From: Limnochordaceae bacterium
Lineage (GTDB): Bacteria > Bacillota > Limnochordia > Limnochordales > DUMU01
Direction: 5' to 3'
Length of the DNA stretch: 43,599 nt
Assembly (NCBI GenBank): GCA_014896305.1
Contig: JADBKQ010000015.1
Span: forward strand, 1-43,599
The position numbers were made by a program, and so were the translations under genes. The notes beneath the pieces are model-generated. The model was not told the DNA's origin, searched no databases, and saw nothing but the letters and a program-made list of their open reading frames with translations. This document shows positions 19,813 through 26,660 of this stretch, in pieces. Each line of letters starts with the position of its first letter. Within the stretch, counting starts at the first letter, position 1.

Positions 19813-19843
19813 GTCGACGGGGAAAGGTAAGTCGGCGGGCAAA
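19808..19843. repeat. 18-base tandem repeat at the GH57 stop codon
   Basis: Two adjacent 18-base units (19808-19825 and 19826-19843), each GGTAAGTCG(A/G)CGGG(G/C)AAA, followed by a partial third copy. The TAA stop of the GH57 gene is formed by the first unit; because the period is a multiple of three, the next unit carries the same in-frame TAA. Confidence 0.8.
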
Positions 19844-20124
19844 GGTGCGTGGTAGGATAGCCTCCAGCCGGGAACAGAGCCGGCGGCCGACTGCCAGGCT
19901 GGTAACAGGGTCTGTAGCGAGATTCACCGAGGATGTCGACCAGCAACAAGCTGAGCGGTCCTCATCCGGGTGTTCGGTGAGGGCGTGAGCCGGCGACCGG
20001 ATGACGGCGATCTGGGGTTGAAGAGCCGACGGACGGGTCACTGGCTCCGACACGTGCATCACCCAGTGGAAAACCAGCATCTGACCGCAGGGTCGTCATA
20101 CAGCTGGGTAAGTTATACAGCGAA
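19844..20124. other. intergenic region between convergent GH57 and GT4 genes
   Basis: About 280 bases between converging stop codons. Apart from the 18-base repeat at its left edge I see no gene and no clear hairpin with a T-tract on either strand, so no terminator could be assigned. Confidence 0.5.
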
Positions 20125-21474
20125 CTACCCGGCTGAACTGTCGCTGACGGTGACGTGGGTGCCGGTGGACGTATAACGGCCCAGTGAGCCCAGCGTACCG
20201 TCGGTCGCCAGGGGCAATGGCTTCAAGCCGGCCGCGGAACGAGCGGCGGCAATCCCTGCACCAGCCTCTGCCGACGCCTGCCGGGCCCACTCGCTCGCCT
20301 GGTACTCCGCCCAGACTGCCTGGTACAGGTTGTTGACCCGCTGGGCGATGTTGGCCCAACGGAACCGGGTCTGCACGTCCATCGACGCTTGGCGGACGAG
20401 GCGACCCCGCAGTTCAGCGGAAGAAAGCACGGCGAGGATCTGGTGGGCCAGGGAAACCGGGTTGCCCGGAATCGCCTTCAGCCCATTACGGCCATGGTCC
20501 ACGATTTCCCCCAGGCCGCCGGTATCGCCCACCACGACAGGAACACCCGCAGCCATCGCCTCCAGCGCCACGATGCCGAACGGTTCATAGGTGCTGGGGA
20601 AGGTGGCCACGTCTGCAATGGCCAGCAGCCCGTTACGGGTTTGGTCGTCGATGAAGCCAGTGAAGTAGATGCGATCAAAGATGCCCAGATCCCGGGCTCT
20701 CGCTTTCAGCTCGGCTTCTTGCGGTCCACCCCCGGAAATGACGAACTTCGTCTGTGCATGGTAGGCCAGGACCTCTGGAATGGCTTGTAGCAACACACCG
20801 ACGCCCTTTTCGGGCACCAGCCGTCCCATGAAAAACACGATCTTTTCGTCCGGGGCGGCATAGCGGCGGCGAAACTCTGCCAGGTCCTCCGGCAGACGAT
20901 CCCGGCAGCGCTCGGGCACGACTCCGTTAGGGATCACCGTGATCTTGTCCATAGGGAGTTGGAAAATGCCGCGTAGCTCAGCTTTCATCGCTTCGCTGCA
21001 GACAATGACCCGCCACGCCTCATAGGTGAGCCACCACTCCACGTTGCTGATATAGCGCTGGAGATCATTGTGGATGCCGTGGTTTCGCCCATGTTCGGTG
21101 GCATGAATGGTGGCGATCAAAGGACGACACAGGCTGTGTTTGAGCGCCTTCGCCGCATGTGCCACCAGCCAGTCGTGCGCATGCACTACCTGGACAGTGT
21201 GGGCTAGGCCCGACTGCCAAACCGTTTCCACCAGGTTCAGGTTGAGCTGCAACACCGAGCTGAGGAAATCGGGCGGCGAGGGATGGCCTGAAGGTGTCCG
21301 CAAGACCACCACCCCTTTGTCCACCTCCCGGGCCGGCAGCCGCCCATCTCCCGCCGTGACCACGGTCACTTCGTGGCCAGCCTGTGCCAGTTGTTCGGAC
21401 AGCTCCGCCACATGACGAGCCAACCCGCCCACCATCCGCGGCGGGTACTCCCAAGTCAACATCAGCACATGCAT
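20125..21474 (-). CDS. GT4-family glycosyltransferase (glycogen synthase-like)
   Basis: A retaining GT-B glycosyltransferase of 449 residues. The N-terminal domain begins HVLMLTWEYPPRMVGGLARHV (Gly-Gly donor loop as in glycogen synthases and GT4 enzymes) with VVHAHDWLVAHAAKAL and a long helix segment. The C-terminal domain carries FFMGRLVPEKGVGVLLQAIP, ISGGGPQEAELKARA and the E-x7-E motif TYEPFGIVALEAMAAGVPVV, followed by DTGGLGEIVDHGRNGL. The C-terminal ~55 residues are Ala/Ser/Gly-rich. Start ATG with GGAGGGAGAG upstream. Facing the GH57/DUF4912 genes, a glucan-elongating function with a branching enzyme partner is plausible; family alone does not fix donor or acceptor. A long degenerate repeat array lies directly upstream of its start. 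Confidence 0.85.
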   Translation of the reverse strand: MHVLMLTWEYPPRMVGGLARHVAELSEQLAQAGHEVTVVTAGDGRLPAREVDKGVVVLRTPSGHPSPPDFLSSVLQLNLNLVETVWQSGLAHTVQVVHAHDWLVAHAAKALKHSLCRPLIATIHATEHGRNHGIHNDLQRYISNVEWWLTYEAWRVIVCSEAMKAELRGIFQLPMDKITVIPNGVVPERCRDRLPEDLAEFRRRYAAPDEKIVFFMGRLVPEKGVGVLLQAIPEVLAYHAQTKFVISGGGPQEAELKARARDLGIFDRIYFTGFIDDQTRNGLLAIADVATFPSTYEPFGIVALEAMAAGVPVVVGDTGGLGEIVDHGRNGLKAIPGNPVSLAHQILAVLSSAELRGRLVRQASMDVQTRFRWANIAQRVNNLYQAVWAEYQASEWARQASAEAGAGIAAARSAAGLKPLPLATDGTLGSLGRYTSTGTHVTVSDSSAG

Positions 21475-21547
21475 GGATGGTCTCTCCCTCCGTGGACACC
21501 CTGCGGCTCCCTAGGACTACTCTCCATCGACTCCTGGGAACTCCTAC

Positions 21548-21856
21548 GATCCGACCCCGCCTTTCGCCTGTAGTCTGCGATTCGCCCCTCGCCTCTCACC
21601 TTCAGTCTGCGACTCAACCCCGCCTTTCGTTATAGTCTGCGACCCGACCTCGCCTTTTGTCCGTAGTCTGCTGTAGTCTGCGATTCGCCCTCGCTTTTGT
21701 CTGCAGTCTGCAATTCGCCTCTCGCGCGTAGTCTGCGACCCAACCCCGGCTTTCGCCTGTAGTCTGCGACCCGACCTCGCCTTTTGTCCGTAGTCTGCAA
21801 TTCACCTCTCGCCTGTAGTCTGCGATCCGCCCACGCCTTCGTCTGTAGTCTGCCCC
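21548..21856. repeat. degenerate tandem array, period about 30 bases, ~11 units
   Basis: The core AGTCTGC (usually GTAGTCTGCGA) recurs at 21572, 21604, 21634, 21665, 21675, 21705, 21730, 21762, 21792, 21817 and 21847. Spacings are 32, 30, 31, 10, 30, 25, 32, 30, 25 and 30. Between cores the sequence is pyrimidine-rich, with CGCC and CTTT motifs in fixed relative positions, so the whole unit is repeated, not only the core. Two units (cores at 21634 and 21762) share a downstream segment that is identical for about 30 bases, and 25/30/32-base subtypes recur in order, pointing to a higher-order duplication. It is on the 5' side of the GT4 gene. Confidence 0.88.
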
Positions 21857-21895
21857 AACGCGGTGCTGAACGCGCAGCGAATGGACCGTGGGCGT

Positions 21896-21940
21896 GGTGG
21901 CAATAAGATTGCCACCTGTTTTGCTCGTGAGCAGGAAACA
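21896..21940. other. two adjacent hairpin-forming inverted repeats
   Basis: GGTGGCAAT-AAG-ATTGCCACC (21896-21916) is a perfect 9-bp stem with a three-base loop. It is followed directly by TGTTT...GCTC-GT-GAGC...AAACA (21917-21940), an interrupted stem. A further ATTGCCAC follows at 21943 and TTGCCACC recurs at 22294-22301. No T-tract follows, so these are not typical terminators. Similar clustered TGGCA/TGCCA motifs occur at ends of some transposons; no transposase is present here. Confidence 0.55.
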
Positions 21941-22002
21941 AAATTGCCACATCATTTGGGGGAAACATTCGTGAGTGCGAAAAGGCCAGCTATGGGACGG
22001 TT

Positions 22003-22131
22003 GATGCGTAGCTGGGCAGATCTTATGCCCTGCTAGACCCTGCTCGCTGCGTAGCTGCAGATACCTAAGTCCCAGGTAAACCCGGTGCGCTGCGTAGCTG
22101 CGGATATATAAAGTCCAGCTAGGCCCGCCAT
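22003..22131. repeat. 43-base tandem repeat, three copies
   Basis: Units begin at 22003, 22046 and 22089, exactly 43 bases apart, each opening G(A/C)TGCGTAGCTG and continuing with a GATA/GATC element, an AAGTCC or TATGCC element and a CTAG(G/A)CCC-like element. Copies two and three are the most alike. 43 is not a multiple of three, so this is not a coding repeat. Confidence 0.82.
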
Positions 22132-22241
22132 CCCCTCAAGCTGCACAGATATCGCCGCAGCTAGACCTCTAACTTTCGCCCCGGCCATACCAGATTTTAG
22201 CATCAGAGTCTTGCCAAGCATCTCGAGTGGCTTTATACCCG

Positions 22242-22280
22242 CAAGATGGGAAAGATAATTTCCATCTTTGGTCTTTTTTG
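22242..22280 (+). terminator. candidate rightward intrinsic terminator
   Basis: AAGATGGGAAA and TTTCCATCTT form a stem with one bulged G and a short GATAA loop, followed by GGTC and TTTTTT. The T-tract is on the plus strand, but no plus-strand gene lies upstream for more than 2 kb. It therefore either ends an unrecognised rightward RNA from the repeat region or is fortuitous. Confidence 0.45.
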
Positions 22281-22454
22281 TGCGGTCAAAATTTTGCCAC
22301 CCTACCACCAATCTCTGCGGGCCGAACGAGGCGGCCCGTCCTTGCGCCAGGTCGGCAGGTTTTGGGCGTAGGACCTAGTCCGGTGTCCTCAGTTCGGGCG
22401 AAGAATTGCCTGGCCCGGCCCGGATCCCGGCGCCAGCCATAGTTTCGGCCTGTA

Positions 22455-22552
22455 AACTCCTGCGCCGGTAGAAAAACCTCGAGCCCGGCGATGAAGAAGC
22501 TCGCCGTTAGCCTCTGGGCCAACTCCTGCGCCGGTAGAAAAACCTCGAGCCC
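22455..22552. repeat. 32-base exact direct repeat, 66-base offset
   Basis: An identical 32-base sequence (AACTCCTGCGCCGGTAG... to ...CTCGAGCCC) is present at 22455-22486 and 22521-22552, both followed by short divergent segments. The offset of 66 is a multiple of three. On the minus strand one frame reads GLEVFLPAQE in both copies, but no gene is supported there. It lies just downstream of alr. Confidence 0.9.
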
Positions 22553-22623
22553 AGATACCCGCTCCCGCCGCGGTGGCAGTGGCAGACTGCGCACCCGCTC
22601 CGGGGGGCCGGCCGACTGGTTCA

Positions 22624-23922
22624 TCAGAAGTGGGATGAAGTGGGATGGGGAGATGCTGCTGCTGCACCGTGCACGTAAACTCGGGGTACACGGGGGCTGA
22701 TGCCGGTGAGCACCTCGTAGGGGATGGTGCGCAGCCATTCGGCCCAGCGGTCGGCATCCAGCCCGTCGCCCAGCAGAATGACGGGGTCGCCGATAGCGAC
22801 CGGCAGGTCGCCCACATCGACCATCAGCTGGTCCATGCAGACCCGCCCCACTACTGAACAGCGCCGGCGCTGGCAGATGACCTGTCCGCGATTGCTCAGC
22901 TCCCGGCGATATCCATCGGCGTACCCGACGGGGATTGTCGCGATGGTGGTGGCTTTCCGGGTAACGTACGTCCACCCGTAACTAATGGGCGTACCCGGTC
23001 CGACCCGCTTGACAAAGACTACCCGGGCGAGCCAGCGTAAAGCCGGTCGAAGCGGCACTGTCCGCTCCATGGTGGGTGAAGGGTAGTAGCCATAGATTCC
23101 GATCCCTGCTCGCACCATATCAAACGCAGCCTCGGGAAAGCGCAGTAAGGCAGCGGTGTTGGCCAAGTGCCGGATGAGGCCGGTCAGTCCCGCCTGTTTC
23201 AGCCCGGTACAAACGCGAGCAAAGCGTTCGATCTGCTGGTGGGTACCGGTTGTGTCCCCCTCGTCCGCGGTAGCCAAGTGGGAAAAGACCCCCTCTATCT
23301 CTACCTGCGGCAGCCGGGCCACCTCCTGGGCAAACGCCACGGCCCGCTGAGGCGAAACACCGATGCGCCCCATGCCGGTATCCACCTTGATGTGCACACG
23401 GGCACGAGCCTGGGGACCTAGCCGGACTGCGGCCTCGCTCAAGGCTTGCGCCTCTGACAGATCGGTGACCGTAGCACGCAAATCGGAAGTGATGTACGTT
23501 TGCGCCTCCTCAGGCCAGCAAGCCCCCAAAACCAGAATGGGCGCGCTGATCCCTGCCTGGCGCAAGGCCACCCCTTCGGCGGGGATGGCTACCCCCAGCC
23601 AGCTCGCCCCATGCTCCAGAACGGTCCGCGCGACCTCCACCGCACCATGGCCATACGCATCTGCCTTCACAATGGCCATCAGCTGGGGCGTGACACTCCC
23701 CGAGCCTGAACCCGCCCCCCCGGCAGCAGTGGGCGTTGCCTGTGCAGCCACTGACACCGCCCCTGTGGACGTGGACGTTGCCGTCCCAGACGCTGTCGCT
23801 GCAGATGCTCCTCCTCTGGCTGAACTCAGCGCTCGCCGCAAGGCGGCTACATTGGCACCGATGCGATCCAGATCCACCTCAATCCAGGTGGGGCGCTGCC
23901 CAGCCACTCTCTGCAAGTCCAT
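22624..23922 (-). CDS. alr: alanine racemase with a low-complexity insertion
   Basis: PLP enzyme making D-alanine for peptidoglycan. The 432-residue product has the cofactor Lys in MAIVKADAYGHGAVEVAR (Lys 86), VDTGMGRIGV, FSHLATADEGDT, RAGIGIYGYYPS, the second-base Tyr in ISYGWTYVTRKAT, IPVGYADGYRRELSN and RVCMDQLMVDVGD. Usual length is about 370-390. The excess is an Ala/Gly/Ser/Thr insertion at about residues 34-79 (23686-23823) between the first helix and the PLP strand, plus a His/Ser/Ala tail. The insert sits where the family has a short loop. Start ATG with AAAGGA eight nt upstream. It is last in the run cdaA-cdaR-glmM-glmS-acpS-nnr-alr, 45 bases after nnr. Confidence 0.96.
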   Translation of the reverse strand: MDLQRVAGQRPTWIEVDLDRIGANVAALRRALSSARGGASAATASGTATSTSTGAVSVAAQATPTAAGGAGSGSGSVTPQLMAIVKADAYGHGAVEVARTVLEHGASWLGVAIPAEGVALRQAGISAPILVLGACWPEEAQTYITSDLRATVTDLSEAQALSEAAVRLGPQARARVHIKVDTGMGRIGVSPQRAVAFAQEVARLPQVEIEGVFSHLATADEGDTTGTHQQIERFARVCTGLKQAGLTGLIRHLANTAALLRFPEAAFDMVRAGIGIYGYYPSPTMERTVPLRPALRWLARVVFVKRVGPGTPISYGWTYVTRKATTIATIPVGYADGYRRELSNRGQVICQRRRCSVVGRVCMDQLMVDVGDLPVAIGDPVILLGDGLDADRWAEWLRTIPYEVLTGISPRVPRVYVHGAAAASPHPTSSHF

Positions 23923-23967
23923 ACAAAGTGTCCTTTCCCAAATGTCACGTGCAAGCCTTGTGAAAGC

Positions 23968-25947
23968 CTACGCTCCAGCCTTTTTCACCGCCGAGGTCGC
24001 ACCGTTTCCAAAGCGGATGTCCAAATACCACCGGGCCAGCGGTCGCTGCCGCCACACCGAGCCAAACTCCCCCTGCACCGCCCGGTTCAAAAGGCTCCAG
24101 GCAAGACCCAGGGCATCCGGCAGATCCGAGGCCATCAACGCGGTCTCACCCCGTTCATGGGCTAGCACATCACCGGCCAGGCCATGCAAGTATACCCCCA
24201 TTACGGCGGCCTGTGTCGCACTGACCCCGGGGTTCAGCAATAACGCGCCAATCACACCTGCCAGCACATCCCCCATGCCGCCCACCGCCATGCCAGGGTT
24301 ACCCGTGGGGTTCACCCAGAAAGACCCGTCGGGCGCCGCTATAACTGTATGCGCCCCCTTGAGTACAACCACTGCACCGAAACGAGAGGCAGCCTGCCGT
24401 GCCGCCTCCCAGCGGTTCTCCTGAACCCGCTGCGAGCTCCAGCCCAATAGGCGAGCCATCTCACCAGGGTGTGGTGTCAACACCCAATCCAGCTGGCCCG
24501 GCAGCGGAACAGGCAGAACGCCTTGGGCCAGCCAGTTGAGTCCATCTGCGTCCAAAACAACCCTCAGCGGTGGCGTACGCCCAGCCTGCCCCGCCGCCGC
24601 AGACTCGCCCTGGGAAGGACCGACTTCGTGGGAACGAGCGGTTTCAGCTGAGCCGCCAGCGTCGACAGGATGTTGGGAGAGAGGCAGCGTTGGCAGGACG
24701 TTGAGAGATTCAGCTGAGCCACCTGCGTCGATAGGACGTTGGGAGAGAGATTCAGCTGAGCCGCTGGCGTCGGCAGGCGATCGGGGGAGATGTAAGGCGG
24801 AGCGTTGTATGGCCGGTATCAGTCGCTCAACGAACTCCCGTAACTGTCTGCCGGTCTGCTCTGCCTGGCCCAGGCCAGGGCCGATCACCACTGCCCGGCA
24901 AGTGGCGGCCCGCTCAATCAGCAACGAAACGGCCGCATCGACTTTGGCATAGCCATCTCTTGCTACCGCCACCGCGGCCTCCCCTTCTGGCAAGAGTAGC
25001 GTCAGCGCGTCCGGAAGCTGATCATTGAGTCCGTGAACCACGGCAGCTGGCCCAGCTACCGTCACCAGCCCTGCCCCGCTGCGTAACGCGGCCCTGGCCA
25101 CTAGCCTTGGGGCGCCCACCATCCCTGGGCTTCCGCCCCAAACCAGCAGGTGACCGTATGTCCCTTTGTGAGTATCCGCCGGGCGTGGTGTCAAGAACGG
25201 ACGCAAGAGTTCGGGAGTGATCAGTTGCGCTGCTGACCCCGGGTCTACCTCGAGCCACTGAGGAGGAAAGGCGATCGGCTCCACCCACACCTCCCCCGCC
25301 CGCTCCGCCGCAGGGTATAGCACAAGTCCAGGCTTGAGCCAGCCAAAGGTGACCGTGCATGTGGCCTGCACGCAGACCTCGTCCATCTGTCCATTGTCTG
25401 TGGCCACGCCCGTAGGCAGATCGACCGCCACCACGGGCTTGCCAGCCTGATTGATAAGACGGATGACCTGGTGGTAAGTTGGGGAAAGAGGAAGACGCGC
25501 GCCCGTTCCCAACAACGCGTCAATAATGACGTCGCTGGCGCCGACGACGAAACGCAAGCGATCGGTGTTCACCGGCTGCTCGAGTGCGTTAGGTTCCACC
25601 GGGCACAAGTCGACTCCGAAGGCGCTGGCCGCCTGGTAATTCGCCAGGGCCGCGTCGCGCAGCTGCTGAGGAGTCCCGATAAGGCACAGGTGAACGGTGG
25701 CCCCTGCCGCCGCCAGCAGCCGGGCGGCAACGCTACCGTCTCCGCCGTTATTACCTGGCCCGCAAAAGACGGCAATCCGGGTGCCGCCCAAGCCGTCGGG
25801 CTCGTCGAGTGAACGGCGCAAGAGCGCAGCCACCCGCCGTGCCACCGCCAACCCCGCATGCTCCATCAAAACGGCGACCGGGACGGCCGCCTCTGTAGTC
25901 GTTCGCCGGTCCAGCTCCCGCAGCTGCTGCGCCGTGGCAATCCACAC
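23968..25947 (-). CDS. nnr: bifunctional NAD(P)HX epimerase / ADP-dependent NAD(P)HX dehydratase with internal repeat insertion
   Basis: Repairs hydrated NADH/NADPH. The N-terminal YjeF_N epimerase domain (about residues 1-215) contains VFCGPGNNGGDGSVAARLL and a later VAVDLPTGVATDNG. The C-terminal YjeF_C dehydratase domain (about 235-640) contains HLLVWGGSPGMVGAPRLVA, VVIGPGLGQ, LDADGLNWLA, LTPHPGEMARLLGW, VLKGAHTVIAAPDG and NPGMAVGGMGDVLAGVIGALL. Start GTG 25947 (product begins WIATAQQLRELDRRT) with GGGGGA seven nt upstream; the frame is open to 26070. At 659 residues it is about 130 longer than usual. Around 24570-24800 a segment with three copies of an (D/S)AGGSAES-type repeat separates the GPGLGQ helix from the LDADGLNWL strand. 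acpS is the usual neighbour and precedes it here. Confidence 0.94.
   Translation of the reverse strand: MWIATAQQLRELDRRTTTEAAVPVAVLMEHAGLAVARRVAALLRRSLDEPDGLGGTRIAVFCGPGNNGGDGSVAARLLAAAGATVHLCLIGTPQQLRDAALANYQAASAFGVDLCPVEPNALEQPVNTDRLRFVVGASDVIIDALLGTGARLPLSPTYHQVIRLINQAGKPVVAVDLPTGVATDNGQMDEVCVQATCTVTFGWLKPGLVLYPAAERAGEVWVEPIAFPPQWLEVDPGSAAQLITPELLRPFLTPRPADTHKGTYGHLLVWGGSPGMVGAPRLVARAALRSGAGLVTVAGPAAVVHGLNDQLPDALTLLLPEGEAAVAVARDGYAKVDAAVSLLIERAATCRAVVIGPGLGQAEQTGRQLREFVERLIPAIQRSALHLPRSPADASGSAESLSQRPIDAGGSAESLNVLPTLPLSQHPVDAGGSAETARSHEVGPSQGESAAAGQAGRTPPLRVVLDADGLNWLAQGVLPVPLPGQLDWVLTPHPGEMARLLGWSSQRVQENRWEAARQAASRFGAVVVLKGAHTVIAAPDGSFWVNPTGNPGMAVGGMGDVLAGVIGALLLNPGVSATQAAVMGVYLHGLAGDVLAHERGETALMASDLPDALGLAWSLLNRAVQGEFGSVWRQRPLARWYLDIRFGNGATSAVKKAGA
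24643..24792. repeat. in-frame repeats inside nnr
   Basis: The element TTCAGCTGAGCC followed by a GCGTCG(A/G) segment and a GG(A/C)CGTTGGGAGAGA-like tail begins at 24643, 24709 and 24751, giving offsets of 66 and 42 bases, both multiples of three. The first interval contains an extra 24-base piece related to the unit tail. On the coding strand it gives ASGSAESLSQRP-like and DAGGSAES-like repeats, so the nnr frame is kept. Confidence 0.85.
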
Positions 25948-26108
25948 CTCTCGTTCCCCCTTGCGTCCAACAAGCATTCTCTGAGCGTCCTGCCAACCCC
26001 CACTAAGCAGCAAGCATTCCGAGCAGATCTTACCGCGCACGCCTTCATCCGATTGCCCGGATGCCCCCAAGTGATTGTTACAGCATCGTTACAGCCATCG
26101 GGCGCTAA

Positions 26109-26567
26109 CTAGGCGGATTCCCTCGGACTGGATCCTGCGCTGCTTTCCGCTATGGCAACCGCCATCGCCCACTCCCGTTCATGAGTGATACTGACCCAGA
26201 CTCTTCCCACCCCCAACTGCCTGGCTCGCTGGGCAGCCAGGCCATGGAGACGGACCTGCGGAGCCTGCCCGGGTTCGCGAATCACCTCCACCTGCCGCCA
26301 CGGCGCCCGTCCTGGCCCTACACCCAGGCTCTTCATCGTCGCTTCCTTGGCTGCAAAGCGGCCAGCCAGGCGCTGGGCCTGCACCTCGGGGCTGCGCCCT
26401 CTCAGGCAATAGCTGAGTTCAGCAGGGGTGTACACGCGTTCTAAGAAGCGGCGGTTGAACCGCCGCCAGGCTGCCGCCACTCGGGGAACGGATATCAGGT
26501 CTGTTCCTACCCCTACGATCGTGGACCTCTCCCCCTTCCCCTGCTCTTTGGCATCACTCCGGGGCAA
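26109..26567 (-). CDS. acpS: holo-[acyl-carrier-protein] synthase
   Basis: Transfers 4'-phosphopantetheine from CoA to acyl carrier protein. The 152-residue product has the two family blocks: GVGTDLISVPRV (Mg-binding Asp) near residue 20 and RFAAKEATMKSLG (Lys/Glu) near residue 70, and ends VWVSITHEREWAMAVAIAE. The only standard start codon in frame before the first block is TTG 26567, which has no ribosome site. A strong AAGGGGGAGAGG lies just upstream of ACG-ATC codons, where the family N-terminus normally begins, so a non-standard start near 26520 is possible. It sits 93 bases after glmS and 161 bases before the chosen nnr start. Confidence 0.93.
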   Translation of the reverse strand: MPRSDAKEQGKGERSTIVGVGTDLISVPRVAAAWRRFNRRFLERVYTPAELSYCLRGRSPEVQAQRLAGRFAAKEATMKSLGVGPGRAPWRQVEVIREPGQAPQVRLHGLAAQRARQLGVGRVWVSITHEREWAMAVAIAESSAGSSPRESA

Positions 26568-26660
26568 GTTGCCGCGATGACCCGCACCGGCCCTACTCCC
26601 CGATCACATTCGCAGCCGGTTGCCAGCACCGTTTGCGCCCGCTACCCTGCGGCCGCATTC

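Larger units (their letters stand above)
21475..22623. other. 1.15-kb non-coding region rich in repeats and hairpins
   Basis: Between alr and the GT4 gene, both leftward. Contents, left to right: a ~30-base degenerate tandem array (about 21548-21856), two adjacent hairpins (21896-21940), a 43-base tandem triplication (22003-22131), a hairpin with a rightward T-tract (22242-22280) and a 32-base exact direct repeat (22455-22552). Minus-strand open frames run through parts of it, including 229 codons at 22286-22975 that overlap alr in another frame, but none has a family or a ribosome site. The stretch looks like an accumulation of repeats or a mobile-element remnant. Confidence 0.6.

Noticed and set aside
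21548-21856. Array with regularly spaced AGTCTGC cores as a CRISPR
   Set aside because: The segments between cores are themselves repeated and the unit length varies 10-32 bases; there are no unique spacers, no conserved palindromic repeat and no cas genes.
21896-22301. Intact insertion sequence
   Set aside because: No transposase or remnant of one is encoded, the inverted ends are only eight bases and no target-site duplication is visible; kept only as a speculative element.
22286-22975. Minus-strand open frame of 229 codons containing two GLEVFLPAQE copies
   Set aside because: Half overlaps alr out of frame, no ribosome site, no family; the repeated peptide is explained by the 32-base direct repeat.
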